From the NCBI GenBank assembly GCA_903845115.1, contig CAIMWE010000025.1, positions 90,751-154,750 on the forward strand: a stretch of 64,000 bases of DNA. Direction: 5' to 3'. Every line of letters begins with the position of its first letter. Within the stretch, counting starts at the first letter, position 1. The translations under genes were made by a program, and so were the position numbers. Below the pieces are notes generated by a model. That model was not told the origin of the DNA. It saw only the letters and a list, made by a program, of their open reading frames with translations, and did no database searches. The stretch is from an uncultured Acidobacteriota bacterium (GTDB lineage: Bacteria > Acidobacteriota > Thermoanaerobaculia > UBA5066). Positions 13,794-21,458 of this stretch are shown here, one piece after another.

Positions 13794-15071
13794 GTGGCTC
13801 GAATCCTCGTCGTCGATGACGAAGCCCCGTTCCGGACCCTGATCCGGGAGATCCTCGAGGAAGCCGGCCACGCCGTGGTCGAAGCGCGCGACGGCGCGGA
13901 GGCGCTCGCCTTCCTCGAACGTTCCCCGGTCGACGTCGTCCTGACGGACCGCCGGATGCCGAAGATGGACGGGATCGAGCTGCTGCGGCGCCTCCGGACG
14001 AGGCCCAGGCCGCCGAAGATCGTCGTCCTGACCGCCTTCGGCACGATCCCGGAGGCGGTGGAGGCGGTTCACCTCGGCGCCTCTGACTACATCACCAAGC
14101 CCCTTCCCTCGCCAGGGGCCCTCGTCGACCTTGTGGCAAGCCTCCTGCCGCGGGAGGAGGACGGCCACGAGTTCGTCTCGGCCGACCCCAAGACCGCAGA
14201 GGTGTTGACCGTCGTCGATCGGGTCGCCCCCCGCGACGTCTCCGTCCTGGTCACCGGGGAGTCGGGAACCGGGAAGGAGCTGATCGCGAGGAGGCTCCAC
14301 GCACGGTCAAGTCGCGCCTCGGGACCGTTCGTGGCTGTGAATGCCGCCGCCCTCCCCGATTCGCTGGCCGAGAGCGAGCTGTTCGGGATCGACAGGGGTG
14401 CCTACACCGGGGCCGACCAGCCGCGCGCGGGGCGTTTCGAGGAGGCATCGGGCGGCACCCTTTTCCTCGACGAGGTGGGGGAGCTCTCGCTCGCGATCCA
14501 GGCGAAGCTCCTACGGACGCTCGAAGAGCGGACGGTTCGCAGGCTCGGAGGCACCCGCGATCTCCCGGTCGATGTCCGGCTGGTCGCGGCCACGAATCGC
14601 GACCTGGAGGCCGAGGGAGCGAACGGGAAGTTCCGGACCGATCTCTATTTCCGGCTCGCCGTGGTCGGGATCCACCTGCCGCCTCTCCGCGAACGTCCCG
14701 CCGACATCCCGGCCTTGGCGCGCCACCTCGTCGGGATCCTGTCGGCGCGGCACGGAGTAAATCCCGCGCCGCTTTCGGCGGGAGCGCTGGACTCCCTGGC
14801 AGCGTGGAACTGGCCGGGCAACGTCCGGGAGCTGCGGAACGTCCTGGAGCGGGCGATCGTGATCCGGGGAAACGAGCCCCTCCGGCCCGAGGACTTCGTG
14901 CTCGGCTCCGGGCGCCCTTCGGCGGCCCCTCTCCACCGCGAGCAGCGCGAGCGGGAGGCGGTCCTGGAGGCCCTCCGGCTGAGCGGCGGCAGGCGCGACG
15001 AGGCCGCGAAGCACCTGGGGATCTCGGTCCGGACGCTTTACTACCGGCTCAAGCAGTGGGGGGTCGGCTGA
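13794..15071 (+). CDS. NtrC-family sigma-54 response regulator (cassette 2)
   Basis: The GTG start lies four bases after the kinase stop. The 425-residue protein has a receiver (1-118; phospho-Asp in LTDRRMPKMDG), an AAA+ domain with Walker A GESGTGKE and Walker B TLFLDEVGE, and a C-terminal Fis helix-turn-helix (GGRRDEAAKHLGISVRTLYYRL). The sigma-54 loop reads GAYTGA, a conservative Phe-to-Tyr change, and the preceding residues (FGIDR) differ from the usual FGHxK/R. It closes a five-gene unit: glycine-rich protein, DUF2202, kinase, regulator, with FecR upstream. The shared palindromes suggest that both NtrC proteins read the same or similar sites. Confidence 0.92.
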   Translation: MARILVVDDEAPFRTLIREILEEAGHAVVEARDGAEALAFLERSPVDVVLTDRRMPKMDGIELLRRLRTRPRPPKIVVLTAFGTIPEAVEAVHLGASDYITKPLPSPGALVDLVASLLPREEDGHEFVSADPKTAEVLTVVDRVAPRDVSVLVTGESGTGKELIARRLHARSSRASGPFVAVNAAALPDSLAESELFGIDRGAYTGADQPRAGRFEEASGGTLFLDEVGELSLAIQAKLLRTLEERTVRRLGGTRDLPVDVRLVAATNRDLEAEGANGKFRTDLYFRLAVVGIHLPPLRERPADIPALARHLVGILSARHGVNPAPLSAGALDSLAAWNWPGNVRELRNVLERAIVIRGNEPLRPEDFVLGSGRPSAAPLHREQREREAVLEALRLSGGRRDEAAKHLGISVRTLYYRLKQWGVG

Positions 15072-16050
15072 GCCGTCCGGCGAGCGCCTCGAGGTGCGTC
15101 TCGTCGGTTCCACAACATCCTCCGAGCACCCTCAAGCCGAACTCGTCCCGGAGTGCGCCCATCGCGGACGAGAAGCTCTCCGGGCCTTCCGTGTCGAGGT
15201 CGGCCCTCCCGTCGAGCTCCTCGGGGCTGAGACGTGACGTGTTCGCCTGAATGCCGGCCAGCCTCAGACGGGTGGATCCGGCGGTCTGCGGAGTGGAGAG
15301 GGCCCGGCGCAGAAGGTCCGGGTGGACACAATTCACGAGGAATGCAGCTGGCGGGGGGGACGCCGCCCGGTCGATCACGTCGATCGCCGCGTCCAGGGGC
15401 GTTCCGTCCAGCAGTCGGCCGGTCTCCCTCACCAGGAAGCTGATCAAGTAGGGGGGGCCCGCGACCGAGAGGGCCCTCGCCATTCCGATCGCCTCCGGAA
15501 GGGCGGGCATCGTCGACGCGAGGAGGAAGTCGACCCCCGCCGCCGCGAGCGCCGCCGACTGCGTCCGGTGAAACGCCTCGGCCTCTCCGGCGGGGAGGCC
15601 CTCCTCTGCCCGGTAGGCGTCCCCCCGGCAGCCCAGCAGGCCGCCGACGAAGACGGTCCCGGCGGCGGCGTCCGAGCGGTCCCGCACGCCGGAGAGGAAC
15701 CGGACGGCCGCTCCGTTCAGGTCGGTCTCCCCGGAAAGGCCCGCGAGCCGCATCCGTTCGGGATTCGCGCGCCACGTGGGAGACAGGAGAAGGAGGGGAA
15801 GCCGGTGCCGGGTCGCCACCTCGAGATAGGAGCGGTAGATTCGCTCGAGAACGGCACGGCCTTTCTCGTCGAGGGCGAGCGACGCGTTCGCGAGGTGCGG
15901 GTCGAGCGGCACCTCGCCTCCGCGGCGGATCCGCTCGACGACGGCCCCCTCGGTCAGGACCGGGCCGCCCGAATCGAGCGAGCGGAGAAAGCTCAGAGCG
16001 TCACGACCTCGATCGAAGGCGGGTCGACCAGGTGCTTCTTCACGGCGCAT
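15049..16050 (-). CDS. Homocysteine S-methyltransferase family protein
   Basis: The 333-residue protein belongs to the zinc-dependent homocysteine methyltransferase family. The three zinc ligands are visible: Cys in AAFLVNCVHP and the Cys pair in LGGCCGTDETH near the C-terminus. The N-terminal LTEGAVVERI region replaces the usual DGG-x-GTEL. The TIM-barrel length is normal. These enzymes move a methyl group from a donor such as S-methylmethionine to homocysteine; plain MetH-type cobalamin domains are absent. The ATG at 16050 overlaps the OsmC gene by 58 bases and has no good ribosome site, so the start is uncertain. Its 3' end overlaps that of the convergent NtrC gene by 23 bases. Confidence 0.8.
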   Translation of the reverse strand: MRREEAPGRPAFDRGRDALSFLRSLDSGGPVLTEGAVVERIRRGGEVPLDPHLANASLALDEKGRAVLERIYRSYLEVATRHRLPLLLLSPTWRANPERMRLAGLSGETDLNGAAVRFLSGVRDRSDAAAGTVFVGGLLGCRGDAYRAEEGLPAGEAEAFHRTQSAALAAAGVDFLLASTMPALPEAIGMARALSVAGPPYLISFLVRETGRLLDGTPLDAAIDVIDRAASPPPAAFLVNCVHPDLLRRALSTPQTAGSTRLRLAGIQANTSRLSPEELDGRADLDTEGPESFSSAMGALRDEFGLRVLGGCCGTDETHLEALAGRLSRPPTA

Positions 16051-16388
16051 TGGTCGGCAGCCCGGACGATCGCCGTCCGGTACTTCTCTGGAAATTCGGG
16101 CGGCAGCGTCATCGCGATCCGGATCAGGACGATGAGCTTCGTCTCGGGGCTCCGCTCCCACGTCATCGACAGGGAGAGGCCATCGGCCGGTATCTTCCGC
16201 TCCTGACAGAAACGGAGCGCGTAGTACCCAGCGCAGGTCCCGATCGACGCGAGGAAGAGGTCAAAGGGTGCTGGGGCCGTTCCTCCTCCACCGTACTTCT
16301 CCGGCTGATCGGTCCGGATCGTGGTGCCCTCGAAAGTCGCCTCGACGGCGACGCCGCCGGGGAAGGTGATTGACATGGCACTCGCCAT
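15993..16388 (-). CDS. OsmC-family peroxiredoxin-like protein
   Basis: The 131-residue protein has the OsmC/Ohr fold signature: the beta strands VEATFEGTTIRTDQPEKYGG, then APAPFDLFLASIGTCAGYYALRFC with the first catalytic Cys on the central helix. The second reactive Cys is in AADQCAVKKHL. The family reduces organic hydroperoxides or, in YhfA/OsmC-like forms, has unknown thiol chemistry. The PAPFDLFLASIGTCAG variant is typical of the latter. It is transcribed before, and overlaps, the homocysteine methyltransferase gene, suggesting a sulfur-amino-acid or thiol-stress link. Confidence 0.85.
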   Translation of the reverse strand: MASAMSITFPGGVAVEATFEGTTIRTDQPEKYGGGGTAPAPFDLFLASIGTCAGYYALRFCQERKIPADGLSLSMTWERSPETKLIVLIRIAMTLPPEFPEKYRTAIVRAADQCAVKKHLVDPPSIEVVTL

Positions 16389-16519
16389 CGGTCGTCCTCC
16401 TGCCTAGAGAAGAATTGTCATGCTGAACTGCGAAAATAGCTGGGAGTCCATGCCCGTCGATGTCACGGAAGAACTCCAGCGTCTGGCCCTCTTGGGGCGG
16501 TGGGATGAAACACAGTGAT

Positions 16520-16855
16520 TCAAACACTTCTCTTTTGGTTGCAACGCATCGTCTCGCCTGGGCTCCGTCGACAGGCTTTCGAGGGTATGCCCGCGAGGCG
16601 GGCAATGACGTCACAGGCGCATCCCTGGAATAGGCGTTCCAGCTCGGTTCGTGGAACCTGGGCGGTCGCCGCGATCCGGCATGCGTCCGGGAAGCGATGT
16701 GTTCTGAGGCACTCCTCGCGCGCGAAGGCCAGGATTTGCCAGTGAACGGGAGAGAGGGTAAGCCCGAGCTCGAGGGCCCTCTCCTCGGCCACGTCCGGAG
16801 TCCATTCGCAATCCTCCTGGGGACTGTGGGGTGGCAGGGAGAAACGGGGGGGCAC
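16520..16855 (-). CDS. DsrC/TusE-family sulfur-carrier-like protein
   Basis: This 111-residue protein matches the DsrC/TusE fold. It has W-x-x-DVAEERALELG, then LSPVHWQILAFAREE, a HRFPDACRIAATAQ helix, and LERLFQGCACDVIARLAGIPSKACRR, equivalent to the family's LFPxGPAKxAxxIAGLPKPxGC end. The conserved C-terminal arm is altered: the Cys is in SKACRRS and is followed by about 15 extra residues rather than ending the protein. The redox trisulfide chemistry of DsrC needs the penultimate Cys arm, so this may be a regulatory or divergent member. DsrC-like proteins act with sulfite reductase or in sulfur relay. No dsrAB is present here; the nearby SQR-like gene supports a sulfur role. Confidence 0.75.
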   Translation of the reverse strand: MPPRFSLPPHSPQEDCEWTPDVAEERALELGLTLSPVHWQILAFAREECLRTHRFPDACRIAATAQVPRTELERLFQGCACDVIARLAGIPSKACRRSPGETMRCNQKRSV

Positions 16856-17224
16856 GATCCTACTCTAGCGAAAGCCATACCAACGTACGGAGCGAAAACC
16901 GCAGGGGCTCCTTGTCAGCGGGGTCGCTTCTTTTCCGGGCCGATGCTCGGAGGGCGGTCGGTCTGGCAAGCGGCGGCTGGAACGGTTCGTGCCTTTCCCT
17001 TGCCGAGGCGCCGATCGCGGCTGTCACGGCGCGGGAGGCTCGAGTCCTGCATAAACGCGACATGACGCCCATCCCGTGAGGGGGTGTGGCTGCCGTCAAT
17101 TCTCAGGGAGGTGGGAACGATTCCATCGCACCGCCCCGGAGACGGTGCTCCGACCGAGAGGTTTCCTGAATCCTTTCCAGCACTGACGGCTCTATCAAAG
17201 CGAGAAGGAAGGGAGAAACAGACC
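16856..17224. other. Intergenic region, 369 bases, between DsrC-like and DUF2892 genes
   Basis: This is a divergent promoter region. It contains a short palindrome GGAA-CGA-TTCC (17114-17124) about 100 bases before the DUF2892 gene, but no convincing -35/-10 pair and no ORF with coding character. ORFs listed here are short and in shadow frames. Confidence 0.5.
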
Positions 17225-17431
17225 ATGAACAAGCTGTTCCCGCCGAATGAGCACGCCCTCGATCGTCTCCTCCGGGTATTGGTAGGGGTCGCCATCCTCT
17301 CGTTGGCCTTCGTCGGACCGAAGACGGCGTGGGGTTATCTGGGGGCGGTCCCCCTTCTGACCGGGGCGATCGGAAGCTGTCCCCTGTACACTCTTCTCGG
17401 ACTCTCGACGTGTCCGATGAAGAAAGCCTGA
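17225..17431 (+). CDS. DUF2892 small membrane protein
   Basis: The 68-residue protein has two transmembrane helices and the DUF2892 features: NEHALDRLLRVLVGVAILSLAF, then GYLGAVPLLTGAIGSCPLYTLLGLSTCP with two conserved cysteines. The start follows GGAAGGGAGA. DUF2892 often occurs as a domain of rhodanese proteins such as YgaP or as small stand-alone proteins near sulfur-oxidation and SQR genes. It is thought to take part in sulfur or thiosulfate handling at the membrane. The sigma-factor gene begins inside its last codons. Confidence 0.9.
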   Translation: MNKLFPPNEHALDRLLRVLVGVAILSLAFVGPKTAWGYLGAVPLLTGAIGSCPLYTLLGLSTCPMKKA

Positions 17432-18003
17432 GCGGGGAAGACGACGCGCGGCTGCTCGCCCGCGCCGCGCTGGGCGATGGAAATGCCTTCGAGATCCTCG
17501 TTGTCCGGCACCGGGCGGCGGTTTACCGCTACGCGCGGTCCGTCGCCGCAGGTGCCTCCGACGCGGAGGACGTCCTTCAGGAGACCTTCCTTGCCGCATG
17601 GCGGGGCGCGGGCGGATTCGAGGGTCGATCCTCAGTCCGGACTTGGCTCCTCGTCATCGCTCGGAATCGAGCCCTTCGCTCGCGGGAACAGTTGGCGGCT
17701 CGTCGGGAGGATGGGGGAGCGTCGCTGGTCGAGCTCGGAATCCGGGCCGGCTTCGGGTCGGATGATCCGGAGAGGATCGCCGTGGCGGCCGAACGCAGGA
17801 ACGCCCTTGACGGGGCACTTGCCTCGCTCGACCGCGAGGACCGCGAGATCCTCGTCCTCCGTGATATCGAGGCTATTCCGGGGGAAGAGTGCGCGGAAGC
17901 TCTCGGGCTCTCGGTGCCGGCGATGAAGAGCCGGCTTCACCGGGCACGTCTCCGCCTCGTCGCCGCGGTCCATTCGACGACGGGCGAAAAGAGCGGCCGA
18001 TGA
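17410..18003 (+). CDS. ECF-type RNA polymerase sigma factor
   Basis: The GTG at 17410 overlaps the end of the DUF2892 gene by 22 bases. The 197-residue protein has region 2 (about 25-95: FEILVVRHRAAVYRYA, DAEDVLQETFLAAW, FEGRSSVRTWLLVIARNRALR) and region 4 (about 130-185: LDREDREILVLRDIEAIPGEECAEALGLSVPAMKSRLHRARLRL), typical of a group 4 sigma factor. The anti-sigma gene overlaps its stop (ATGA). The flanking DUF2892 and SQR-like genes are the likely regulon, so the trigger may be a sulfur species or redox stress; that is inference. Confidence 0.92.
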   Translation: MSDEESLSGEDDARLLARAALGDGNAFEILVVRHRAAVYRYARSVAAGASDAEDVLQETFLAAWRGAGGFEGRSSVRTWLLVIARNRALRSREQLAARREDGGASLVELGIRAGFGSDDPERIAVAAERRNALDGALASLDREDREILVLRDIEAIPGEECAEALGLSVPAMKSRLHRARLRLVAAVHSTTGEKSGR

Positions 18004-18287
18004 GCCAGGAGAGGCCGGGCCAGCGCCTGGTGGGAGACCTCTGGTGCGAAGACGTGCTCGCCGTCCTCTCGGACCTGGTCGACGGCGAGCTGGGCTCCGA
18101 GGTCCAAGACAGGGTTCGGGCTCACGTTGCCGGCTGCGACGAATGCAGCCGATTCGGGGAAGAATTTGCGCGCGTGATCCGTGCCCTGCGAGAGGGGCTC
18201 GGGCCTGCGGAGGAGCCGGGACCGAATGTGGAAGCTCGGCTTGCCTCGCGTCTGGCATCGGTCCTCGAAAAGAGGAGCGGAAGGTAG
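18000..18287 (+). CDS. Zinc-finger anti-sigma factor (zf-HC2)
   Basis: The ATG overlaps the sigma factor stop as ATGA. The 95-residue soluble protein carries the zf-HC2 anti-sigma signature: CEDVLAVLSDLVDGEL, then HVAGCDECSRFGEEF, giving the C...HxxxCxxC zinc site. It lacks a transmembrane helix, unlike most ECF anti-sigma factors. It is therefore probably a cytoplasmic redox- or zinc-responsive (ZAS) type that releases the sigma factor when its cysteines are oxidised. Translational coupling supports a one-to-one partnership. Confidence 0.88.
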   Translation: MSQERPGQRLVGDLWCEDVLAVLSDLVDGELGSEVQDRVRAHVAGCDECSRFGEEFARVIRALREGLGPAEEPGPNVEARLASRLASVLEKRSGR

Positions 18288-18351
18288 GTCCCCGCGCAGG
18301 GGCCTTGGACGCCGTCGAATGACAGGACTTCATGGGAAAGGGAGTATCTAG

Positions 18352-19809
18352 ATGAGCAGGCTGGTGATCCTGGGAGCGGGAATCGCGGGACAGACGGCGG
18401 CCCTCCACGCGGCGCGAAAGCTGGGGCGGAACCACGAGGTCGTGGTCGTCTCGCCGAACAGCAAGTGGAACTGGATCCCGTCGAACATCTGGGTCGGCGT
18501 CGGGGTGATGAAGCCCGAGGACGTCACCTTTCCCCTCAAGCCGGTCTACGACAAGACCGGGATCACGTTCCACCAGGCCAAGGCGGTCAGCCTCCACCCC
18601 GAGGGGGACGAGAGCGGCCCGAGGCCCTTCGTGACGGTGGAGTTCACCGAGCCCGGCAGGGCTGGCCAGGTGGAGAAGGTCCCTTACGACTACCTGATCA
18701 ACGCCACGGGGCCGAAGCTGAACTTCGGGGCGACGAAGGGGCTGGGCCCTGCCGCCAACAGCCACTCGGTCTGCACCTACGATCACGCCGCCCAGGCCTC
18801 GAAGGCGCTGGACGAGGTCGTGGCACGGATGAAGAAGGGCGAGAAGCAGACCCTCGTGATCGGGACCGGCCACGGGATGTGCACGTGCCAGGGGGCGGCG
18901 TTCGAGTACATCTTCAACGTCGAGTCGGAGCTCCGGCACCGGGGGGTCCGGGACAAGGCGCGGATCGTCTGGCTCTCAAATGAGCACGAGCTGGGCGATT
19001 TCGGGATGGGCGGGATGTTCCTCCGCCGGGGCGGGTACGTCACCCACAGCCGGGTCTTCACGGAGTCCCTCTACACCGAGCGGGGCATCGAGTGGATCAC
19101 GCAGTCCCACGTGAAGGAGGTCGCCCCGGGCGAGATCTTCATGGAGAACCTCGACGGGGAGGAGAGCTCCATCAAGGCCGACTTCTCGATGCTGATCCCG
19201 CCGTTCGCCGGCGTCGGGCTGAAAGCCTTCGACCGCGCCGGCGCCGACGTGACCAGTTCCCTCTTCGCGCCGAGCGGCTTCATGTTCGTCGACGCGGACT
19301 ACTCGAAGAAGCCCTTCGAGGAGTGGAAGCCCTCCGACTGGCCGGAGGTCTACCAGTCGCCGAAGTACCCGAACGTCTTCGCGGTCGGGATCGCCTTCGC
19401 GCCCCCCCATCCCATCTCCAAGCCGATGGTCTCGACGAAAGGGACGCCGATCTCGCCGACGCCTCCCAGGACCGGGATGCCGTCCGGGGTGATGGCGCGC
19501 GAGGTCGCCCTGAACGTCGTCGACCTGATGACGGGGCGCGAGAAGGAGCCGACCCGGAAGGCATCGATGGCCCGGATGGGGGCGGCCTGCATTGCGTCGG
19601 CGGGGGCCGGCGTTCTCCGTGGGACTGCCGTCTCCATGACGCTCTACCCGATCATCCCCAACTTCGAGAAGTACCCCGACACCGGGCGCCAGCTGAAGTA
19701 CACCTTCGGCGAGATCGGGCTCGCCGGGCACTGGATCAAGCACCTGCTCCATTTCGGGTTCATCTACAAGGCGAAGGCGAATCCCCTCTGGATCGCCATT
19801 CCGGAGTAA
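18352..19809 (+). CDS. Sulfide:quinone oxidoreductase-like flavoprotein
   Basis: The 485-residue protein begins with an FAD-binding Rossmann motif (LVILGAGIAGQTAALHAAR, 4-22). It has the second nucleotide site and the SQR-like order: a middle TGHGMCTCQGAAFEYIFN segment with a Cys pair (about 164-181), SMLIPPFAG, and ALNVVDLMTG near the end. The family oxidises sulfide and passes electrons to the quinone pool at the membrane surface. The Cys in CTC and a further one near AACIASAG are candidates for the sulfur-carrying residues. A C-terminal amphipathic helix (HWIKHLLHFGFIYK) fits membrane attachment. It resembles the longer type III or archaeal-like SQR group. The 48-residue protein follows directly. 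Confidence 0.82.
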   Translation: MSRLVILGAGIAGQTAALHAARKLGRNHEVVVVSPNSKWNWIPSNIWVGVGVMKPEDVTFPLKPVYDKTGITFHQAKAVSLHPEGDESGPRPFVTVEFTEPGRAGQVEKVPYDYLINATGPKLNFGATKGLGPAANSHSVCTYDHAAQASKALDEVVARMKKGEKQTLVIGTGHGMCTCQGAAFEYIFNVESELRHRGVRDKARIVWLSNEHELGDFGMGGMFLRRGGYVTHSRVFTESLYTERGIEWITQSHVKEVAPGEIFMENLDGEESSIKADFSMLIPPFAGVGLKAFDRAGADVTSSLFAPSGFMFVDADYSKKPFEEWKPSDWPEVYQSPKYPNVFAVGIAFAPPHPISKPMVSTKGTPISPTPPRTGMPSGVMAREVALNVVDLMTGREKEPTRKASMARMGAACIASAGAGVLRGTAVSMTLYPIIPNFEKYPDTGRQLKYTFGEIGLAGHWIKHLLHFGFIYKAKANPLWIAIPE

Positions 19810-19821
19810 GAGAGGAACGCC

Positions 19822-19968
19822 ATGCCGGTCCGCACACAGTTCGGCCAGTCCTACTACCCGCCCGTCCCGACCCCCTTCACCCAGAGGATGAGGACGAATC
19901 TCCTCTGGCAGCTATTCCGCTTCCTCGTCATCAACGTGAAGATCCTGAGAATGGTGCGAAAGCACTAG
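19822..19968 (+). CDS. 48-residue basic protein downstream of SQR-like gene
   Basis: This ORF is too short for the supplied track. The ATG follows AGAGGAAC, 12 bases after the SQR stop, and the frame is open for 48 codons. The sequence begins MPVRTQFGQSYYPPV and ends with a hydrophobic-basic helix (LLWQLFRFLVINVKILRMVRKH) that could be amphipathic or a short membrane anchor. Codon third positions are GC-rich like its neighbours. A small partner that holds the flavoprotein to the membrane is plausible but unproven. I recognise no family. Confidence 0.6.
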   Translation: MPVRTQFGQSYYPPVPTPFTQRMRTNLLWQLFRFLVINVKILRMVRKH

Positions 19969-19999
19969 GAATCGGCGGCAGCCGACTCCCGACCGCGGC

Positions 20000-20161
20000 T
20001 CAGCCGCCGCGCTGGCCGAAGAGGCGTTCGAGTAGAGACTTCGGCGGCGGGCAGGTGCAACGATTCTGGAGGGGCACGTCTGCGAGGGCCTGTTCGACGT
20101 GCTGCCCGCATCCCGCCCAAGTTGGCTTCTTACAGATCGGACACTGAATCTGCTGACACAT
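20000..20161 (-). CDS. 53-residue Cys-rich protein (CPxCKKPTWAGCGxH)
   Basis: The start is taken at MCQQIQCPICKKPTW. The long N-terminal extension of the track ORF has no protein-like character. The 53-residue product has CPICKKPTWAGCGQHVEQAL and a later RCTCPPP: seven cysteines in all, suggesting a zinc or Fe-S knuckle. The motif TWAGCGxHVExxLxxVP recurs in small bacterial proteins that I remember only as uncharacterised. It converges on the SQR unit and diverges from the CGGC unit. No strong ribosome site precedes the ATG. Confidence 0.6.
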   Translation of the reverse strand: MCQQIQCPICKKPTWAGCGQHVEQALADVPLQNRCTCPPPKSLLERLFGQRGG

Positions 20162-20489
20162 GAGGGCCGGATTCTCGCACGGCCTGACGGGATCACGCGC
20201 CCCCCTCCAGCGAGAGAGGGCTGCGGCTCCATCTTGACCGAGCCTCGGTCGAGTCGAGCCGTTGGTTCTTCGTCCGGAGAGCCGCAATGAAGCGCTGCGG
20301 CCGGGAACCGGCACGCCATCCGAGGGGTTCTCCCCGACGGCGAGCTCGGGCCCCTCTGGGAGGAGCCCGGACCATCCGCGTTCGTCCCAGTGCGACGAGT
20401 AGAATCGAGGGCGGACCGAGGGCCTCCTCGCCCGTGCGTACCCAGGTTCTCGAGACGCGGGCAGCGAGCCCCATGGGAAGGGAAGCCGA
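20162..20489. other. Divergent intergenic region, 328 bases
   Basis: The region separates the 53-residue gene (minus) from the Cys-rich/CGGC pair (plus). A TAGAAT -10-like box lies at 20400-20405 without a matching -35. I see no repeats or coding signal beyond shadow frames. Confidence 0.45.
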
Positions 20490-20885
20490 ATGATGAGCAT
20501 CCTGGAACGGGTTCTGGGTCCCGCATCGAAGTCCGACCGGCGCTTGCCTTACACGTACGAGGCGAAGGTCCCGGTCTCGGGAGCCAAAGGGGTGGTCCAG
20601 CACTACCTGAACGACACCCTGTGTGGTCTCCTCGAGGCCCTGGACAACGCGGGGATTTCTCCCGACGAGGTGCAGATCGTCGAGGTCCGGCCCGAAGGGG
20701 ATGCCCCCGTGCTCATCGAGCACTGCACGGGGCCGGGCGGCAAGTGGCTTCGGCGCCCCGAAGCCTGTCGTTCGTTCAAGGCCCACTACGCGGGACACAC
20801 GGACGAGGGCCGATGCTGCTACGTGGACCGCAGCCGGGAAGCCGCCGGGCCGTTCGTGGAGCTCGAGCCCACGAAGGAGGGCTAG
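20490..20885 (+). CDS. Hypothetical cysteine-containing protein before CGGC gene
   Basis: The 131-residue soluble protein begins at one of two tandem ATGs after a weak GGAAG. Cysteines occur in DTLCGLLEAL, IEHCTGPGGKW, PEACRSF and GRCCYVD, and the C-terminal half is rich in acidic and basic residues. No signal peptide or membrane helix is visible and I recognise no family. Its stop and the CGGC start are directly adjacent (20885/20886), so the two are translated together. The five cysteines point to metal or redox work alongside the CGGC protein. Confidence 0.65.
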   Translation: MMSILERVLGPASKSDRRLPYTYEAKVPVSGAKGVVQHYLNDTLCGLLEALDNAGISPDEVQIVEVRPEGDAPVLIEHCTGPGGKWLRRPEACRSFKAHYAGHTDEGRCCYVDRSREAAGPFVELEPTKEG

Positions 20886-21332
20886 ATGAGCGCTCCCGTG
20901 AAGATCGGCATCATCATCTGCGACCGATACAAGGGCTGCGCCGGGGGCAAGTGCTTCCGCGCCCTGCGCGAGCGAGAGGGGGCCTTTTCCGCCTACGCGG
21001 GCCGCGACGTGGAGCTCGTGGGGTTCACCTCCTGCGGCGGCTGCCCCGGCGGGAACATCGAGTCCGCTCCGGAGGAGATGAAGAAGAACGGCGCCGAGGT
21101 CGTCCATCTGGCCACGGGATTCCTCGTCGGATACCCGCCGTGCCCCCACGTCGAGCACTTCAGGAAGATGATCCCCGCGCGATTCGGCCTCGAGGTGGTG
21201 ATCGGCACGCACCCCGTTCCCCAGAAGTACTACCAGGCGCACTGCGCGCTGGCCAGCTGGACGGCGCCGGAGTGGAAGGACCTGCTCTCGCCGAGCCTGG
21301 CCGACGAGGCGACGCGGATCCGGTACAACTGA
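20886..21332 (+). CDS. CGGC-domain protein
   Basis: The 148-residue protein matches the CGGC domain: IGIIICDRYKGCAGGKCFRAL near the N-terminus, VELVGFTSCGGCPGGNI with the CGGC motif (about 53-60), and VVHLATGFLVGYPPCPHV with the Cys-Pro-His motif, ending with a further Cys in AHCAL. The conserved cysteines and histidine may bind zinc or another metal. The molecular function of the family is unknown. It is directly joined to the Cys-rich hypothetical gene upstream. Confidence 0.88.
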   Translation: MSAPVKIGIIICDRYKGCAGGKCFRALREREGAFSAYAGRDVELVGFTSCGGCPGGNIESAPEEMKKNGAEVVHLATGFLVGYPPCPHVEHFRKMIPARFGLEVVIGTHPVPQKYYQAHCALASWTAPEWKDLLSPSLADEATRIRYN

Positions 21333-21458
21333 CGGCGGCGGGGCAGGTCGCGTCCGGCGGCTACAGGCAATCGCCGGAGTCCAGACGGCCCTCCTCTCGG
21401 GGACGGCCGGCAAGGCCCTCGCGTCGCCGCTCGCCCTCTTCTTCCGGCTCGACCCGCG

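Noticed and set aside
17114-17124. GGAA-CGA-TTCC palindrome as an ECF sigma promoter or operator
   Set aside because: It is short, has no matching -10 box, and no second copy was seen at the sigma factor's likely targets.
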